Assembly: GCA_026705925.1 (NCBI GenBank)
Contig: JAPOZT010000021.1
Coordinates: forward strand, 1-40,736
DNA length: 40,736 nucleotides
Direction of reading: 5' to 3'
Source of the DNA: Gemmatimonadota bacterium
GTDB lineage: Bacteria; JAAXHH01
Both the position numbers and the translations under genes were made by a program. Below, piece by piece: positions 25,967-33,816 of the stretch; the stretch's first letter is position 1; each line of letters starts with the position of its first letter. The notes beneath the pieces were generated by a model. The model made no database searches. It was not told the DNA's origin and saw nothing but the letters and a program-made list of their open reading frames with translations.

Positions 25967-26011
25967 TTCGAAAGTAACGGGAGGCGAACGTCTCCGGACA
26001 AGGACTAAGGG

Positions 26012-26821
26012 ATGAAGTGTAGCGCCTGCAACAACATAAAGCGATTCGCGGTATGTTTCATGATGTCGTTGGCCGCGGCGACCACGGTGTCCACGGTGTC
26101 CACGGCTTCCGCCCAGACCGAATTCCACTTGCAGGCGGGTAAGCTGAGGAATCCCTTCGCGCAGAAAAGCGTGCAGTCCCTGGTTTTCACCGTGCAGCAG
26201 GCATCGCAATGGAAGCTCGGGGACAGTTTCTTCTTCCTCGACTATGTGGTCGACCGGGAAACGGACGGTTTTAATGACCGTGACTTCTACGCCGAGTGGT
26301 ATCCGACGCTCAGTATCGGCAAAATGCAGCAGGCCGATGCCAGCCTGGGTCTCATTTCCGACCTGGCGATCATCGCGGGCATCAACATGGGGGGCGACGC
26401 GAAGGTGTTCAAGTTTCTGCCGGGGTTCCGGGCGTCCTGGGATATCCCCGGTTTCCTGTTCCTGAACACCGATCTCACGGCCTATATCGACCAGAACTTC
26501 GGCGTGGCAAAGGGCGGTGCACCCAAGGAAGGGCACAGTTTCGTGTTCGACGTCAATTGGGCCGCCCCCTTTGATATCGGCCAGCATTCCTTCGCCTTTA
26601 TGGGTCACGCGGAGTATATCGGAAGCCGGTCCAACGAACTCGGCGGTCGGCACGACGCGTCAATTCTCGCGCAGCCGCAGTTCGTCTGGGACATCGGCCG
26701 GGCAACGGCCGGCGAACCAAATCAGTTGCTGCTAGGATTCGAGTACCAGTACTGGAGAAACAAAATCGGCACGGACGACGACGAGAACACCCTCCAGTTC
26801 CTGGTGGTCTGGCGTCTCTAG
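26012..26821 (+). CDS. Tsx/OmpK-like outer-membrane beta-barrel protein
   Basis: This 269-residue protein has a signal peptide ending TASA-Q. The mature part alternates short hydrophobic and polar strands with features of the Tsx/OmpK group: GDSFFFLDYV early, YAEWYPTLSIGK, PGFLFLNTDL and the terminal LLGFEYQYWRNKIG. The group forms small-solute channels such as nucleoside channels. The C-terminal residue is Leu rather than the usual aromatic. The ATG at 26012 has an AAGGACTAAGGG-like ribosome region upstream. The family name is moderately sure; the transported solute is not known. The stop is part of a 15-bp tandem repeat. Confidence 0.75.
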   Translation: MKCSACNNIKRFAVCFMMSLAAATTVSTVSTASAQTEFHLQAGKLRNPFAQKSVQSLVFTVQQASQWKLGDSFFFLDYVVDRETDGFNDRDFYAEWYPTLSIGKMQQADASLGLISDLAIIAGINMGGDAKVFKFLPGFRASWDIPGFLFLNTDLTAYIDQNFGVAKGGAPKEGHSFVFDVNWAAPFDIGQHSFAFMGHAEYIGSRSNELGGRHDASILAQPQFVWDIGRATAGEPNQLLLGFEYQYWRNKIGTDDDENTLQFLVVWRL

Positions 26822-26866
26822 GTCTGGCACTTCCAGATCTGACGCTTACAGATCTGTCGTGCTGAT
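26807..26866 (+). repeat. 15-bp in-frame tandem repeat at the gene end (4 copies)
   Basis: Units 26807-26821, 26822-26836, 26837-26851 and 26852-26866 follow an RTCTGRCNNTTNCAG-like pattern. Unit 1 encodes the last residues V-W-R-L and the stop. Neighbouring units share 11 of 15 bases (1-2 and 2-3); unit 4 is more diverged. The period keeps the frame. Confidence 0.8.
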
Positions 26867-26951
26867 TCCATAGCAGACCAACTATTCACGAGGCGGGTAC
26901 GACCGACAGCCTTCGGTCGCCGGAACACCCGCCAAGCCTTGGAACAGCCTG

Positions 26952-27992
26952 ATGAAAGCAGCCGTAATGGACGCCTTCGGATCTCCCCTCGAAATTCGGG
27001 AAGTTCCCGATCCCGTGCCGTCGGAGGACGGTGTCGTGATCGAGGTACGGGCCAACGGGATCTGCCGGAGCGACTGGCATGGATGGATGGGACACGATCC
27101 GTCGATCAAACTGCCGCACGTGCCGGGTCACGAATTCGCCGGCGTGGTCGTCGAGAAGGGCGGCCTGGTGCGGAACTGGCAGGTCGGCGACCGGGTGACT
27201 GTGCCCTTCTGCGGCGGATGCGGCACCTGCGAGCAGTGTCTGGCCGGCCATCACCACATCTGCGACAACGAGTACCAGCCGGGGTTTACCGGATGGGGCG
27301 CCTTCGCCGGTTACGTGGCCATGCCTTACGCCGATGTGAATGTGGTGGCCCTCCCCGATGAACTGGACTTTGTCGAAGCCGCGAGCCTTGGCTGCCGGTT
27401 CATGACGGCGTTCCGTGGCGTGGTGGACCAGGGTCGGGTCACCGGCGGCGATTTCGTGGCCATCCACGGATGCGGCGGGGTTGGGTTGTCGGCGACCATG
27501 ATCGCGGCGGCCGTGGGGGCCGAGGTGATCGCCGTGGACATCGACGACAACCGTTTGCAGCTGGCGAGGGACTTCGGCGCACGGATGACGGTGAACGCAA
27601 AGACGAGTTCCGACGTGGTCAGAGAAATACGGCAGAAGACCGGCGGCGGTGCCGTGGTCTCGATCGATGCCCTCGGGAGCAAAATCACGAGCCGCAATTC
27701 CATTCGGTGCCTCCGAAAGAGAGGCCGCCACGTGCAGATCGGACTGACCCTGGCGGACGAGGCCGACGTCCCGATCCCCATGAACGCGGTCATCGCAAAA
27801 GAACTTGAAATCGTGGGCAGCCACGGCATGCCGGCCCACCGGTTTGTCGACCTGCTGCGCATGGTCACCTCCGGTGCGTTGCAGCCCGGCCGCCTGGTGG
27901 GCAAGACCGTCGCCCTCGAAGAGGCCGGCGCCGAGCTGGAAGCCATGGGCCGGTTCAGCCAGACCGGCGTAACGGTCATCGACCGGTTTTGA
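26952..27992 (+). CDS. Zinc-dependent alcohol dehydrogenase (MDR family)
   Basis: This is a 346-residue medium-chain dehydrogenase. The catalytic zinc ligands are C38, the H60-E61 pair (GHE) and C148. The structural zinc site is complete (C90, C93, C96, C104). The cofactor fold has GCGGVG at 173-178 and an acidic residue after the second strand (VDIDDN), which favours NAD(H). It oxidises alcohols or polyols in the cytoplasm. It is the first gene of a same-strand group that continues to 30797. The last 32 bases including the stop are duplicated 39 bp downstream. Confidence 0.93.
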   Translation: MKAAVMDAFGSPLEIREVPDPVPSEDGVVIEVRANGICRSDWHGWMGHDPSIKLPHVPGHEFAGVVVEKGGLVRNWQVGDRVTVPFCGGCGTCEQCLAGHHHICDNEYQPGFTGWGAFAGYVAMPYADVNVVALPDELDFVEAASLGCRFMTAFRGVVDQGRVTGGDFVAIHGCGGVGLSATMIAAAVGAEVIAVDIDDNRLQLARDFGARMTVNAKTSSDVVREIRQKTGGGAVVSIDALGSKITSRNSIRCLRKRGRHVQIGLTLADEADVPIPMNAVIAKELEIVGSHGMPAHRFVDLLRMVTSGALQPGRLVGKTVALEEAGAELEAMGRFSQTGVTVIDRF

Positions 27993-28032
27993 CGATCTTT
28001 GACCGGCGTAACGGTCATCGACCGGTTCTGAC
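27962..28032 (+). repeat. 32-bp duplication of the gene end including stop, period 39
   Basis: 27962-27993 recurs at 28001-28032 with 31 of 32 bases equal. The 39-bp period keeps the reading frame, so readthrough of the first stop would add R-S-L and then repeat the same C-terminal peptide TGVTVIDRF and a second stop. Confidence 0.95.
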
Positions 28033-28045
28033 AAAAGGAACACGC

Positions 28046-28648
28046 ATGGCCGAGAAAGACATCGACGCGCTGGAACGGCAGATCTTCGAGCTCACCGCTA
28101 AGTTGAATGAATTGCGGCGGGAAGTTACGCCCCAACCGGTGCCGAACTACCGGTTCGACACCCTGACCGGGGAGGTCGCCCTGCTCGACCTGTTTGCCGG
28201 CCGAGACCGCCTGCTGGCCATTCACAACATGGGACAGGGCTGCCGGTACTGCACGCTGTGGGCGGACGGATTCAACGGCATGCTGGCCCATCTCGAGGAC
28301 GCCCTGTCCGTCGTGCTCCTTTCCGGCGATCCCCCCGCCCTGCAGCGCGACTTTGCCAATTCGCGGAACTGGCGCTTTCGACTCGCTTCCCACGGGGGCG
28401 GCGCGTATATCGTAGAACAGACGGTGATGGAAGGCGTGCAGAACATGCCCGGCGCAGTGCTCTACGAACGGCAGGGCGACCAGGTGCTTCGAAAGAACAG
28501 CTGCGTATTCGGCCCCGGCGACCTGTACTGCTCCCTCTGGAACCTGCTGGGCCTTGCGGGTCTCGGTGAAGCGGAATGGACCCCGCAGTACAGGTACTGG
28601 CGCCAGCCCAAGAAGATGGATGACGGTGGCGAAAATCTGCTCGAATAG
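28046..28648 (+). CDS. DUF899-type thioredoxin-like protein
   Basis: This is a 200-residue protein. An N-terminal coiled-coil-like helix (EKDIDALERQIFELTAKLNELRREV) precedes a thioredoxin-like domain with a CxxC pair (C66-R-Y-C69) near its start and an aromatic-rich end. The pattern fits DUF899, a family of unknown role. The CxxC suggests redox activity. The ATG at 28046 has AAAAGGAA 5 nt upstream. The upstream 32-bp repeat ends 13 nt before this start, so the duplication has moved into its leader. It is probably in the same transcript as the alcohol dehydrogenase. Confidence 0.8.
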   Translation: MAEKDIDALERQIFELTAKLNELRREVTPQPVPNYRFDTLTGEVALLDLFAGRDRLLAIHNMGQGCRYCTLWADGFNGMLAHLEDALSVVLLSGDPPALQRDFANSRNWRFRLASHGGGAYIVEQTVMEGVQNMPGAVLYERQGDQVLRKNSCVFGPGDLYCSLWNLLGLAGLGEAEWTPQYRYWRQPKKMDDGGENLLE

Positions 28649-28720
28649 CGGCTGGGCCCGATACAGCGGTTGGAGCAGTACGCGACAGCCTTGCGGCGCG
28701 ACAGTCCTGCGGGAGGTACG

Positions 28721-29827
28721 GTGCACGACAGTCCAGCCATCAGACTGTTCCTGAAAAACTGGTTTCTTCGTGAAACGCAGTTGCCGGAGATTACCCGGTC
28801 GGAAGCGCGCCTCATCGAATCCGCCATAGGACCGGACCCTGGACGATGGGACGGCCGGCCGGACCTGTCGCGGATGACCGCGATCCTTGACGAAAACCCG
28901 ACCGTGCTCGATCGCGTAGGCGCCCATCTGCTTGCCGTCATCGTCGGCATGCGCGGCTGTGGCGGCGCGGTATCGCTGCTGCTTGATCGCGGCGTGCCGT
29001 TCAACATCGATTCCCGTTCCTACAACGTGCTCCACGAAGCGGCCTGGGCGGGTTCCGCAGATACGCTCGAAGCCGTTTTCACTTCCGGCGCGGCGGACGC
29101 CACCTCCGTGTCCGTCGAAAAGCCCCACACGGGCTGGCCCGCGAACCTTTCCCTCATGTACTGGGCCGCCTGGGGCGGATTTACGGAAGTCGCCAGGCTC
29201 CTGATTGACTACGGCGTCGGGAAACATCACGAACTGCCCATCAAAGGCAACGGGGAGCGCGGTGTAACCTCCCTGCACGAGGCCGTGGCGCCGGGTCCCT
29301 GGGGCGATGACGATTCACCCAGGAACCAGGGCAAGCGTGAAGTCGCCCGCATGTTGATCGAGGACGGCGCGGCCTACGACGCGTGCGCGGCGGCGGGGTT
29401 GGACGATGTGGAACAGCTCGGTAAACTGGCGGCTGCCGATCCTGGAGTCGTCCCGGAGGCTTGCTCGTACGGGATGACCCCGCTGCACTGGGCGTCGAGG
29501 GTGGGTTCGCCAAGAAGCCTGCAGTGGCTGCTGGACCGCGGCGCGGAGGTCGATGCGCGGAATGACGCCCTTAGAACGTCTCTGCAGCTAGCGGCCGAAT
29601 GCGGCCGTGCGGAGGCCGTGAAGCTGCTGGCGGCGGCCGGCGCGGACCTGAACACGCAGGACCGCAAGGGTCGCACTCCGCTCCATCGCGCGACGTACGA
29701 AGGACACGCCGAGGCCGCGGAAGCACTGCTCGCCGCAGGTGCCGACACGACCGTGCTGAACAGGAACGGAAAGACCGCCTTCGAAATCGCCCGGAAGGGT
29801 GCATCCTATCTCAAGAAACGAACCTGA
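28721..29827 (+). CDS. Ankyrin repeat protein
   Basis: This is a protein of about 368 residues with ankyrin repeats, clearest in the C-terminal half: YGMTPLHWASRVGSPRSLQWLL, LQLAAECGRAEAVKLL and RTPLHRATYEGHAEAAEALL. Earlier repeats (YNVLHEAAWAG, LSLMYWAAWGG) are more degenerate, and two or three interrupted units lie between. Ankyrin arrays bind proteins. No export signal or enzymatic motif is seen. I chose the GTG at 28721, which follows GGGAGG 4 nt upstream; a TTG at 28670 would add 17 residues. The gene sits between the DUF899 and 2-hydroxyacid dehydrogenase genes in one direction. Confidence 0.88.
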   Translation: MHDSPAIRLFLKNWFLRETQLPEITRSEARLIESAIGPDPGRWDGRPDLSRMTAILDENPTVLDRVGAHLLAVIVGMRGCGGAVSLLLDRGVPFNIDSRSYNVLHEAAWAGSADTLEAVFTSGAADATSVSVEKPHTGWPANLSLMYWAAWGGFTEVARLLIDYGVGKHHELPIKGNGERGVTSLHEAVAPGPWGDDDSPRNQGKREVARMLIEDGAAYDACAAAGLDDVEQLGKLAAADPGVVPEACSYGMTPLHWASRVGSPRSLQWLLDRGAEVDARNDALRTSLQLAAECGRAEAVKLLAAAGADLNTQDRKGRTPLHRATYEGHAEAAEALLAAGADTTVLNRNGKTAFEIARKGASYLKKRT

Positions 29828-29852
29828 TGTCCGTTTATACCGAGGTGCAGCC

Positions 29853-30797
29853 ATGAACGTCCTGATCAGGATGAATCTGATCGAACCCCTCGTCGAAGAG
29901 ATCCGCCAGGTCGACGAAAAAGTACGGGTGATAAGGGTGGATTCGGAGGAGGAAGCGCTGGCCGTCATGCCGGAGATCGAAGTGGTCTGCGGCGAGATCA
30001 CGCGGGCCCTCTTCGCGCGGCGGAGGAAGCTCGCCTGGATCCAGAGCTGGGGCGCCGGCGTGGACGGACTGCTCTATCCCGAGTTGGTGGAGAGCGACGT
30101 GGTCCTGTGCAGCGCGAAGGGCTACGTGGGCGTGCACCTGGCCGACCACGCCATGGCGCTGCTCCTCGCGCTGACCCGGGGTATCCATACCGCGATCCGC
30201 AATCCGAGCTGGGATCCGCGCTGGTCCATCCGCGACGCCTCCTGGGAACTGGTGGACCGGACCATGGGCATCGTGGGACTGGGCGGGACCGGCCGTGAAC
30301 TGGCCAGGCGGGCGGTCGCCTTCGGCATGCGCGTCGTCGCCGTGGACCCGGAGGATGTGGAAGTACCGGATGAGGTAGAGGCCTGCTGGGGCATGGACCG
30401 GTTCCATGCGCTCCTGGAACAGTCGGACGTCGTGGCGGTCTGCGCGCCGCTGACGGCGGAGACGGAGGGGCTGTTCGACCGGGAGGCCTTCGCCCGAATG
30501 CCAGAGCACGCGCTGTTGATCAACGTCACCCGGGGCAGGATCGTCGACGAAGCGGCCCTGCTGGAAGCGCTGGAAGGCAAAGGGATCGGCGGCGCGGGCC
30601 TGGACGTGGTGCCGCAGGAGCCTCTGCCCGGCGACCACCCGCTGTGGAAGATGGACAACTTGGTGATCACGCCCCATACTGCCGGGGGCTCTCCCAACCG
30701 GGACGGCCGGTGCGTGGCCCTGTTCTGCGAGAACCTGCGCCGTTACCTGGATGGGCGGCCGCTGACGAGCGTGATCGACAAGCGCAAGGGGTACTGA
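29853..30797 (+). CDS. D-2-hydroxyacid dehydrogenase
   Basis: This is a 314-residue protein. The NAD fold has GLGGTGREL at about 142-150. The catalytic residues of the D-isomer-specific family are present: R227 (VTRGR), E256 (PQEPLP) and H275 (ITPHTAGG). It reduces or oxidises 2-hydroxy or 2-keto acids. The start is ATG at 29853 with GAGGTG 5 nt upstream, 25 nt after the ankyrin gene. Its stop is separated by one base from the stop of the convergent DUF3500 gene. Confidence 0.93.
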   Translation: MNVLIRMNLIEPLVEEIRQVDEKVRVIRVDSEEEALAVMPEIEVVCGEITRALFARRRKLAWIQSWGAGVDGLLYPELVESDVVLCSAKGYVGVHLADHAMALLLALTRGIHTAIRNPSWDPRWSIRDASWELVDRTMGIVGLGGTGRELARRAVAFGMRVVAVDPEDVEVPDEVEACWGMDRFHALLEQSDVVAVCAPLTAETEGLFDREAFARMPEHALLINVTRGRIVDEAALLEALEGKGIGGAGLDVVPQEPLPGDHPLWKMDNLVITPHTAGGSPNRDGRCVALFCENLRRYLDGRPLTSVIDKRKGY

Positions 30798-30806
30798 ATC
30801 AGTGCC
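30790..30806. other. Palindrome joining two convergent stop codons
   Basis: GGTACTGA-A-TCAGTGCC at 30790-30806 (7 of 8 pairs, one G-T-like mismatch) contains the TGA of the dehydrogenase (30795-30797) and, on the other strand, the TGA of the DUF3500 gene (30801-30799). There is no room for a separate terminator between the genes. Confidence 0.5.
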
Positions 30807-31884
30807 GGTGTTCCACCCCGTGGTCGTGCGCGGTGTGGTAGTGGTGGGCGAGCAGGTCCGCGCCGAAATCGTTCGAGGGGTTGCGCCACACGGTGTGCAC
30901 GTGGTTGGCGTCGTTCTGCACGTTGTCGTATTCCACCAGGAACCGGCCGCCCTGCAGGCGGTAGTAGTGGGGCTGCCGGGCTTCCAGGCCGCCCGCCCAG
31001 GCCAGGTGGACATCGCCCACGCCGTGCTTCTTTAGCAGGTCGGATTCGATCTCGGCGACGGCGTCGGGCATGCGGTGTATGTACTCGCCGATGAGGGCCT
31101 CCAGCATCTCCCGCTGTCCGTCGTTCATGCCTGCCCCGGCGAGGCCGCGGGGCGTTTCCGTGTACCGCACCGTATCGTAGGGCACATCCGTTCGGGCCAA
31201 CCGGTCCGGCTTCTCCCTGTTTTCCTGTATATATCGCTGATTCACCGTGACGATGTCCCCCGGCGGAACCGCCGCGAGCAGCGCGCTCTGCCGTTGTTCC
31301 TCGTCCAGGGCGCGCACCAGTTCCCGGGCCAGGTCTTCCACGTTGCCCAGTGGCCGGAGCGAACTGACGCCGTTGAGCGCGGCCGATGCCGGATTCGCCC
31401 CGAAGAAGAAGGGCGTGGGTGCGACGATCCGTCCCCCGGCGATGGTGTAGTTTATGGAAACGTGGTGCCCCTCGAATTTCCATCCCCAGGGATCCTGGTC
31501 TGAAGGCGTGCCGAATATGGACACGTAGTAGTCGGATGGATCCCGCCAGTTGCCCGACGACCAGCCTTCCCGGGCGTCCAGTGTGGCTTCCAGGCCCATG
31601 ATGGTCGTCGTGGTGGCGTATCCCGTGCCGCTCACTCCGGAGGCGACGAGTTGCATGGCCCGGCGCCGCTGACCCCGGTCCATTTCGCCGAGCGGCAGGC
31701 CTTTTCGCGCCAGGGGCACGTAGTCCCAGAAGGTGCGTACGTCATCGTCTTCGAAGGGAAACTGTGCTTTCGCCCGCTGATCCGGGGCCAGGACGGCCGT
31801 GAAACTGGCGGCTGCTTCTCCCATCCGTTGAACCAGACTCCGGATGTGTGCGCTGGTGAGTAAACCGTTATGATCGTCGCTCAT
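30799..31884 (-). CDS. DUF3500 family protein
   Basis: This 361-residue protein matches DUF3500: DPWGWKFEGHHVSINYT, FFFGANPA, and a C-terminal YYRLQGGRFLVEYDNVQND followed by HVHTVWR and NDFGADLLAHHYH. It has many His and Asp residues that could bind metal, but no characterised activity. No signal peptide is seen at the ATG at 31884, which has GGAG 6 nt upstream. It is the last gene of a PhyH-amidohydrolase-DUF3500 operon (45-nt gap). The His-rich C-terminus (HTAHDHGVEHRH) is notable. Confidence 0.9.
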   Translation of the reverse strand: MSDDHNGLLTSAHIRSLVQRMGEAAASFTAVLAPDQRAKAQFPFEDDDVRTFWDYVPLARKGLPLGEMDRGQRRRAMQLVASGVSGTGYATTTTIMGLEATLDAREGWSSGNWRDPSDYYVSIFGTPSDQDPWGWKFEGHHVSINYTIAGGRIVAPTPFFFGANPASAALNGVSSLRPLGNVEDLARELVRALDEEQRQSALLAAVPPGDIVTVNQRYIQENREKPDRLARTDVPYDTVRYTETPRGLAGAGMNDGQREMLEALIGEYIHRMPDAVAEIESDLLKKHGVGDVHLAWAGGLEARQPHYYRLQGGRFLVEYDNVQNDANHVHTVWRNPSNDFGADLLAHHYHTAHDHGVEHRH

Positions 31885-31929
31885 TTTGGTCTCCGATCGG
31901 AACGTAGACGCATACTGTAGTGATCCGTA

Positions 31930-32838
31930 TCACTTCAGATCCGGAAAGCGCAGGAACCGCTTGGCCGTGCCGCCCATGATCGCCTCGTGTTCGTGGGGCT
32001 TGATTTCGGGCGTATTCTCTTCGACCAGTTTCGCCAGCTTGTCGTAGCCGGGCTCTTCGTAGATCCATGGGAAGTCGGTCGCCCACATGAGGCGGTCGGC
32101 CCCGAAGGTGCCTAGGAAGTTTTTCTGCCATCCCGCGAGATCAGGGTAGGGGTACGGTTCTTTGCTGAAGGCGTAATGGCCCGACAGCTTCATCGTCACG
32201 TTTTCGTAGGTGCTCAGCCGGTGCGTGGTATGAAAGGCCGGATTGTACGGCACGATGTCGATCTGCGGCCGTCCCCACTGGTCCGTCCGGCCCTTGCCCA
32301 GTCCCGGACAGATGCCCAGGTGGTTGATGACGACGCGCACCTGGGGAAAGGCGTCGACGAGCCAGGCGATCAGGTGGGCGTCCGCCGCCCGCACGTACAG
32401 CCAGAGGACGAGGTCCTTTTTTGCCGCGTGCCGCCAGATAGGGTAGGTCGTGAACGTGCGTACGTCTACGGGATCAAAGGGATCCGGGGGGCCGCCGACC
32501 ATGCCGAGGCGAAAACCCACGATCCCCGTTCCGTCTGTCAACCGGTCCATGTGCTCCTCCGGCGCGCCGTAGGCCGCCTCGGGAATGAGCCCGATGCCCA
32601 GAAAGCGATCGGGATAAGACCTGAGGCAATGGAGCAGGTAGGCGTGTTGCGCCACGCTCGTGCCGCCGATCTGCACCAGCATGGCCTGGTCGACGTCGCT
32701 GGCGGCCATGTAGGACATCAGCTTTTCAACCGTTTCTTCCCGTTCCGGCGGCGTGTTGCCGCTTGCTTCTCTCGGAAACTCGCGGGTCACCTTCGCGAAC
32801 ACGTGACCGTGGGCATCGATACGTGGCATGCGGGGCAT
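31930..32838 (-). CDS. Amidohydrolase-2 family hydrolase
   Basis: This is a 302-residue TIM-barrel hydrolase. The metal motif IDAHGHV (H10 and H12) is intact. VVINHLGICPG carries the mid-barrel His and LMWATDFPW the catalytic Asp. The C-terminal EAIMGGTAKRFLRF is a usual family ending. Members cleave C-N, C-O or C-C bonds of cyclic or carboxylic compounds. The start is ATG at 32838, 12 nt after the PhyH stop, so the two are co-transcribed. The substrate is unknown, but the order (dioxygenase then hydrolase) suggests sequential steps. Confidence 0.92.
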   Translation of the reverse strand: MPRMPRIDAHGHVFAKVTREFPREASGNTPPEREETVEKLMSYMAASDVDQAMLVQIGGTSVAQHAYLLHCLRSYPDRFLGIGLIPEAAYGAPEEHMDRLTDGTGIVGFRLGMVGGPPDPFDPVDVRTFTTYPIWRHAAKKDLVLWLYVRAADAHLIAWLVDAFPQVRVVINHLGICPGLGKGRTDQWGRPQIDIVPYNPAFHTTHRLSTYENVTMKLSGHYAFSKEPYPYPDLAGWQKNFLGTFGADRLMWATDFPWIYEEPGYDKLAKLVEENTPEIKPHEHEAIMGGTAKRFLRFPDLK

Positions 32839-32850
32839 GGGGTTCCCTGA

Positions 32851-33573
32851 CTAGGTCATTCCGAAAAGCCGGCGCCGGTCCGGCGTGTTCAGCGACGGGG
32901 AGAGGTGGGCGTACCTTTCGGGGTCGATTTTCCCGGGTGTACGCTTTTCGTAGGTAAGGATGATCGACTTCCGGGGAATACCGGTGTGGTTTTCCATGGC
33001 CACGTGCCATCCGTAGGTATTGAACATGACGGCCGTGCCCGCCCTGCCTGGGAACCGCCTGTAGCCCGGCATGGCTTCGAGGTTCTTCACCCGGGGGTAG
33101 GGCCCCGCGCCGGGCCGGTGGCTGCCCGGGACGTAGGCGAATTCCCCTCCGCCGCGCTCGACATCGTTTACATAGACCTGCACCTTGATATGGAGAGGAT
33201 GGTCGGGACGGACATCGGGATGCCACCCCGTGTAGCCCATGGGCCAGAGCGGCGCAGTCCGGACCTGCTCGCCAATGAAGATCATGTCGTCTTCGGTAAA
33301 GGCCCTGACGTATTCGAAGTAACGCGGCCGGTCGAGGATGTCGAGGAAGACCTCGTCCTTTTCCAATACGTTCGGTATGTCGTAATAGGTCGCCGCCAGC
33401 TCACCCCGGGCGACGCCGACGAGCCAATCTTCCTTGCAGGCAGCGGCCCAGTGGTCGAAGGCCTTTTGGAGTCGAGCCAGCATCTCGCCCCGGATCGCGC
33501 CCTCGAAGACGAGATAACCATCTTCCTCCCACTGTTTCCGTTCCGCCGGGGTGGGGCCGGATTCCATGGTCAT
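32851..33573 (-). CDS. Phytanoyl-CoA dioxygenase (PhyH) family protein
   Basis: This is a 240-residue PhyH-type Fe(II)/2-oxoglutarate dioxygenase. The triad is H118-P-D120 (GWHPDV) and H190 (YGWHVAMEN), with R201 near it. The early GYLVFEGAIRGEML is characteristic. It is the first gene of a three-gene operon with an amidohydrolase and DUF3500. The start is ATG at 33573; a second ATG two codons later is possible. The ribosome site is weak. The 243-nt region upstream, shared with a divergent gene, holds imperfect repeats. Confidence 0.9.
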   Translation of the reverse strand: MTMESGPTPAERKQWEEDGYLVFEGAIRGEMLARLQKAFDHWAAACKEDWLVGVARGELAATYYDIPNVLEKDEVFLDILDRPRYFEYVRAFTEDDMIFIGEQVRTAPLWPMGYTGWHPDVRPDHPLHIKVQVYVNDVERGGGEFAYVPGSHRPGAGPYPRVKNLEAMPGYRRFPGRAGTAVMFNTYGWHVAMENHTGIPRKSIILTYEKRTPGKIDPERYAHLSPSLNTPDRRRLFGMT

Positions 33574-33644
33574 TCGGGGCTTCTTTCTTCTCGATTCAGA
33601 TCGTGGTGCGGATATAGACCGGAATCAACAGTAACGGTTCGACA

Positions 33645-33715
33645 CTGTCAAGCGCGACGGCTGCCGTTTTGCAGTGTGTCGCGTCGCCGCTGTCCAGCGT
33701 GACGGTTCGCTGCCG
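33645..33715. repeat. Imperfect direct repeat in a divergent intergenic region
   Basis: 33645-33666 and 33690-33715 are related (CTGTCAAGCGCGACGG against CTGTCCAGCGTGACGG, both ending in GCTGCCG), with a period of 45. No gene is seen between 33574 and 33816, and I could not support a promoter there. Confidence 0.5.
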
Positions 33716-33816
33716 ACTTTCGTGACTGCGGTGCCCGCAGGATTTCCTTCTTGCCCAGTTCTTCCTCATCTGCCTATCTTCAGCGTGCGTACGACCGCTC
33801 AGGAAAGGAGAAACGC

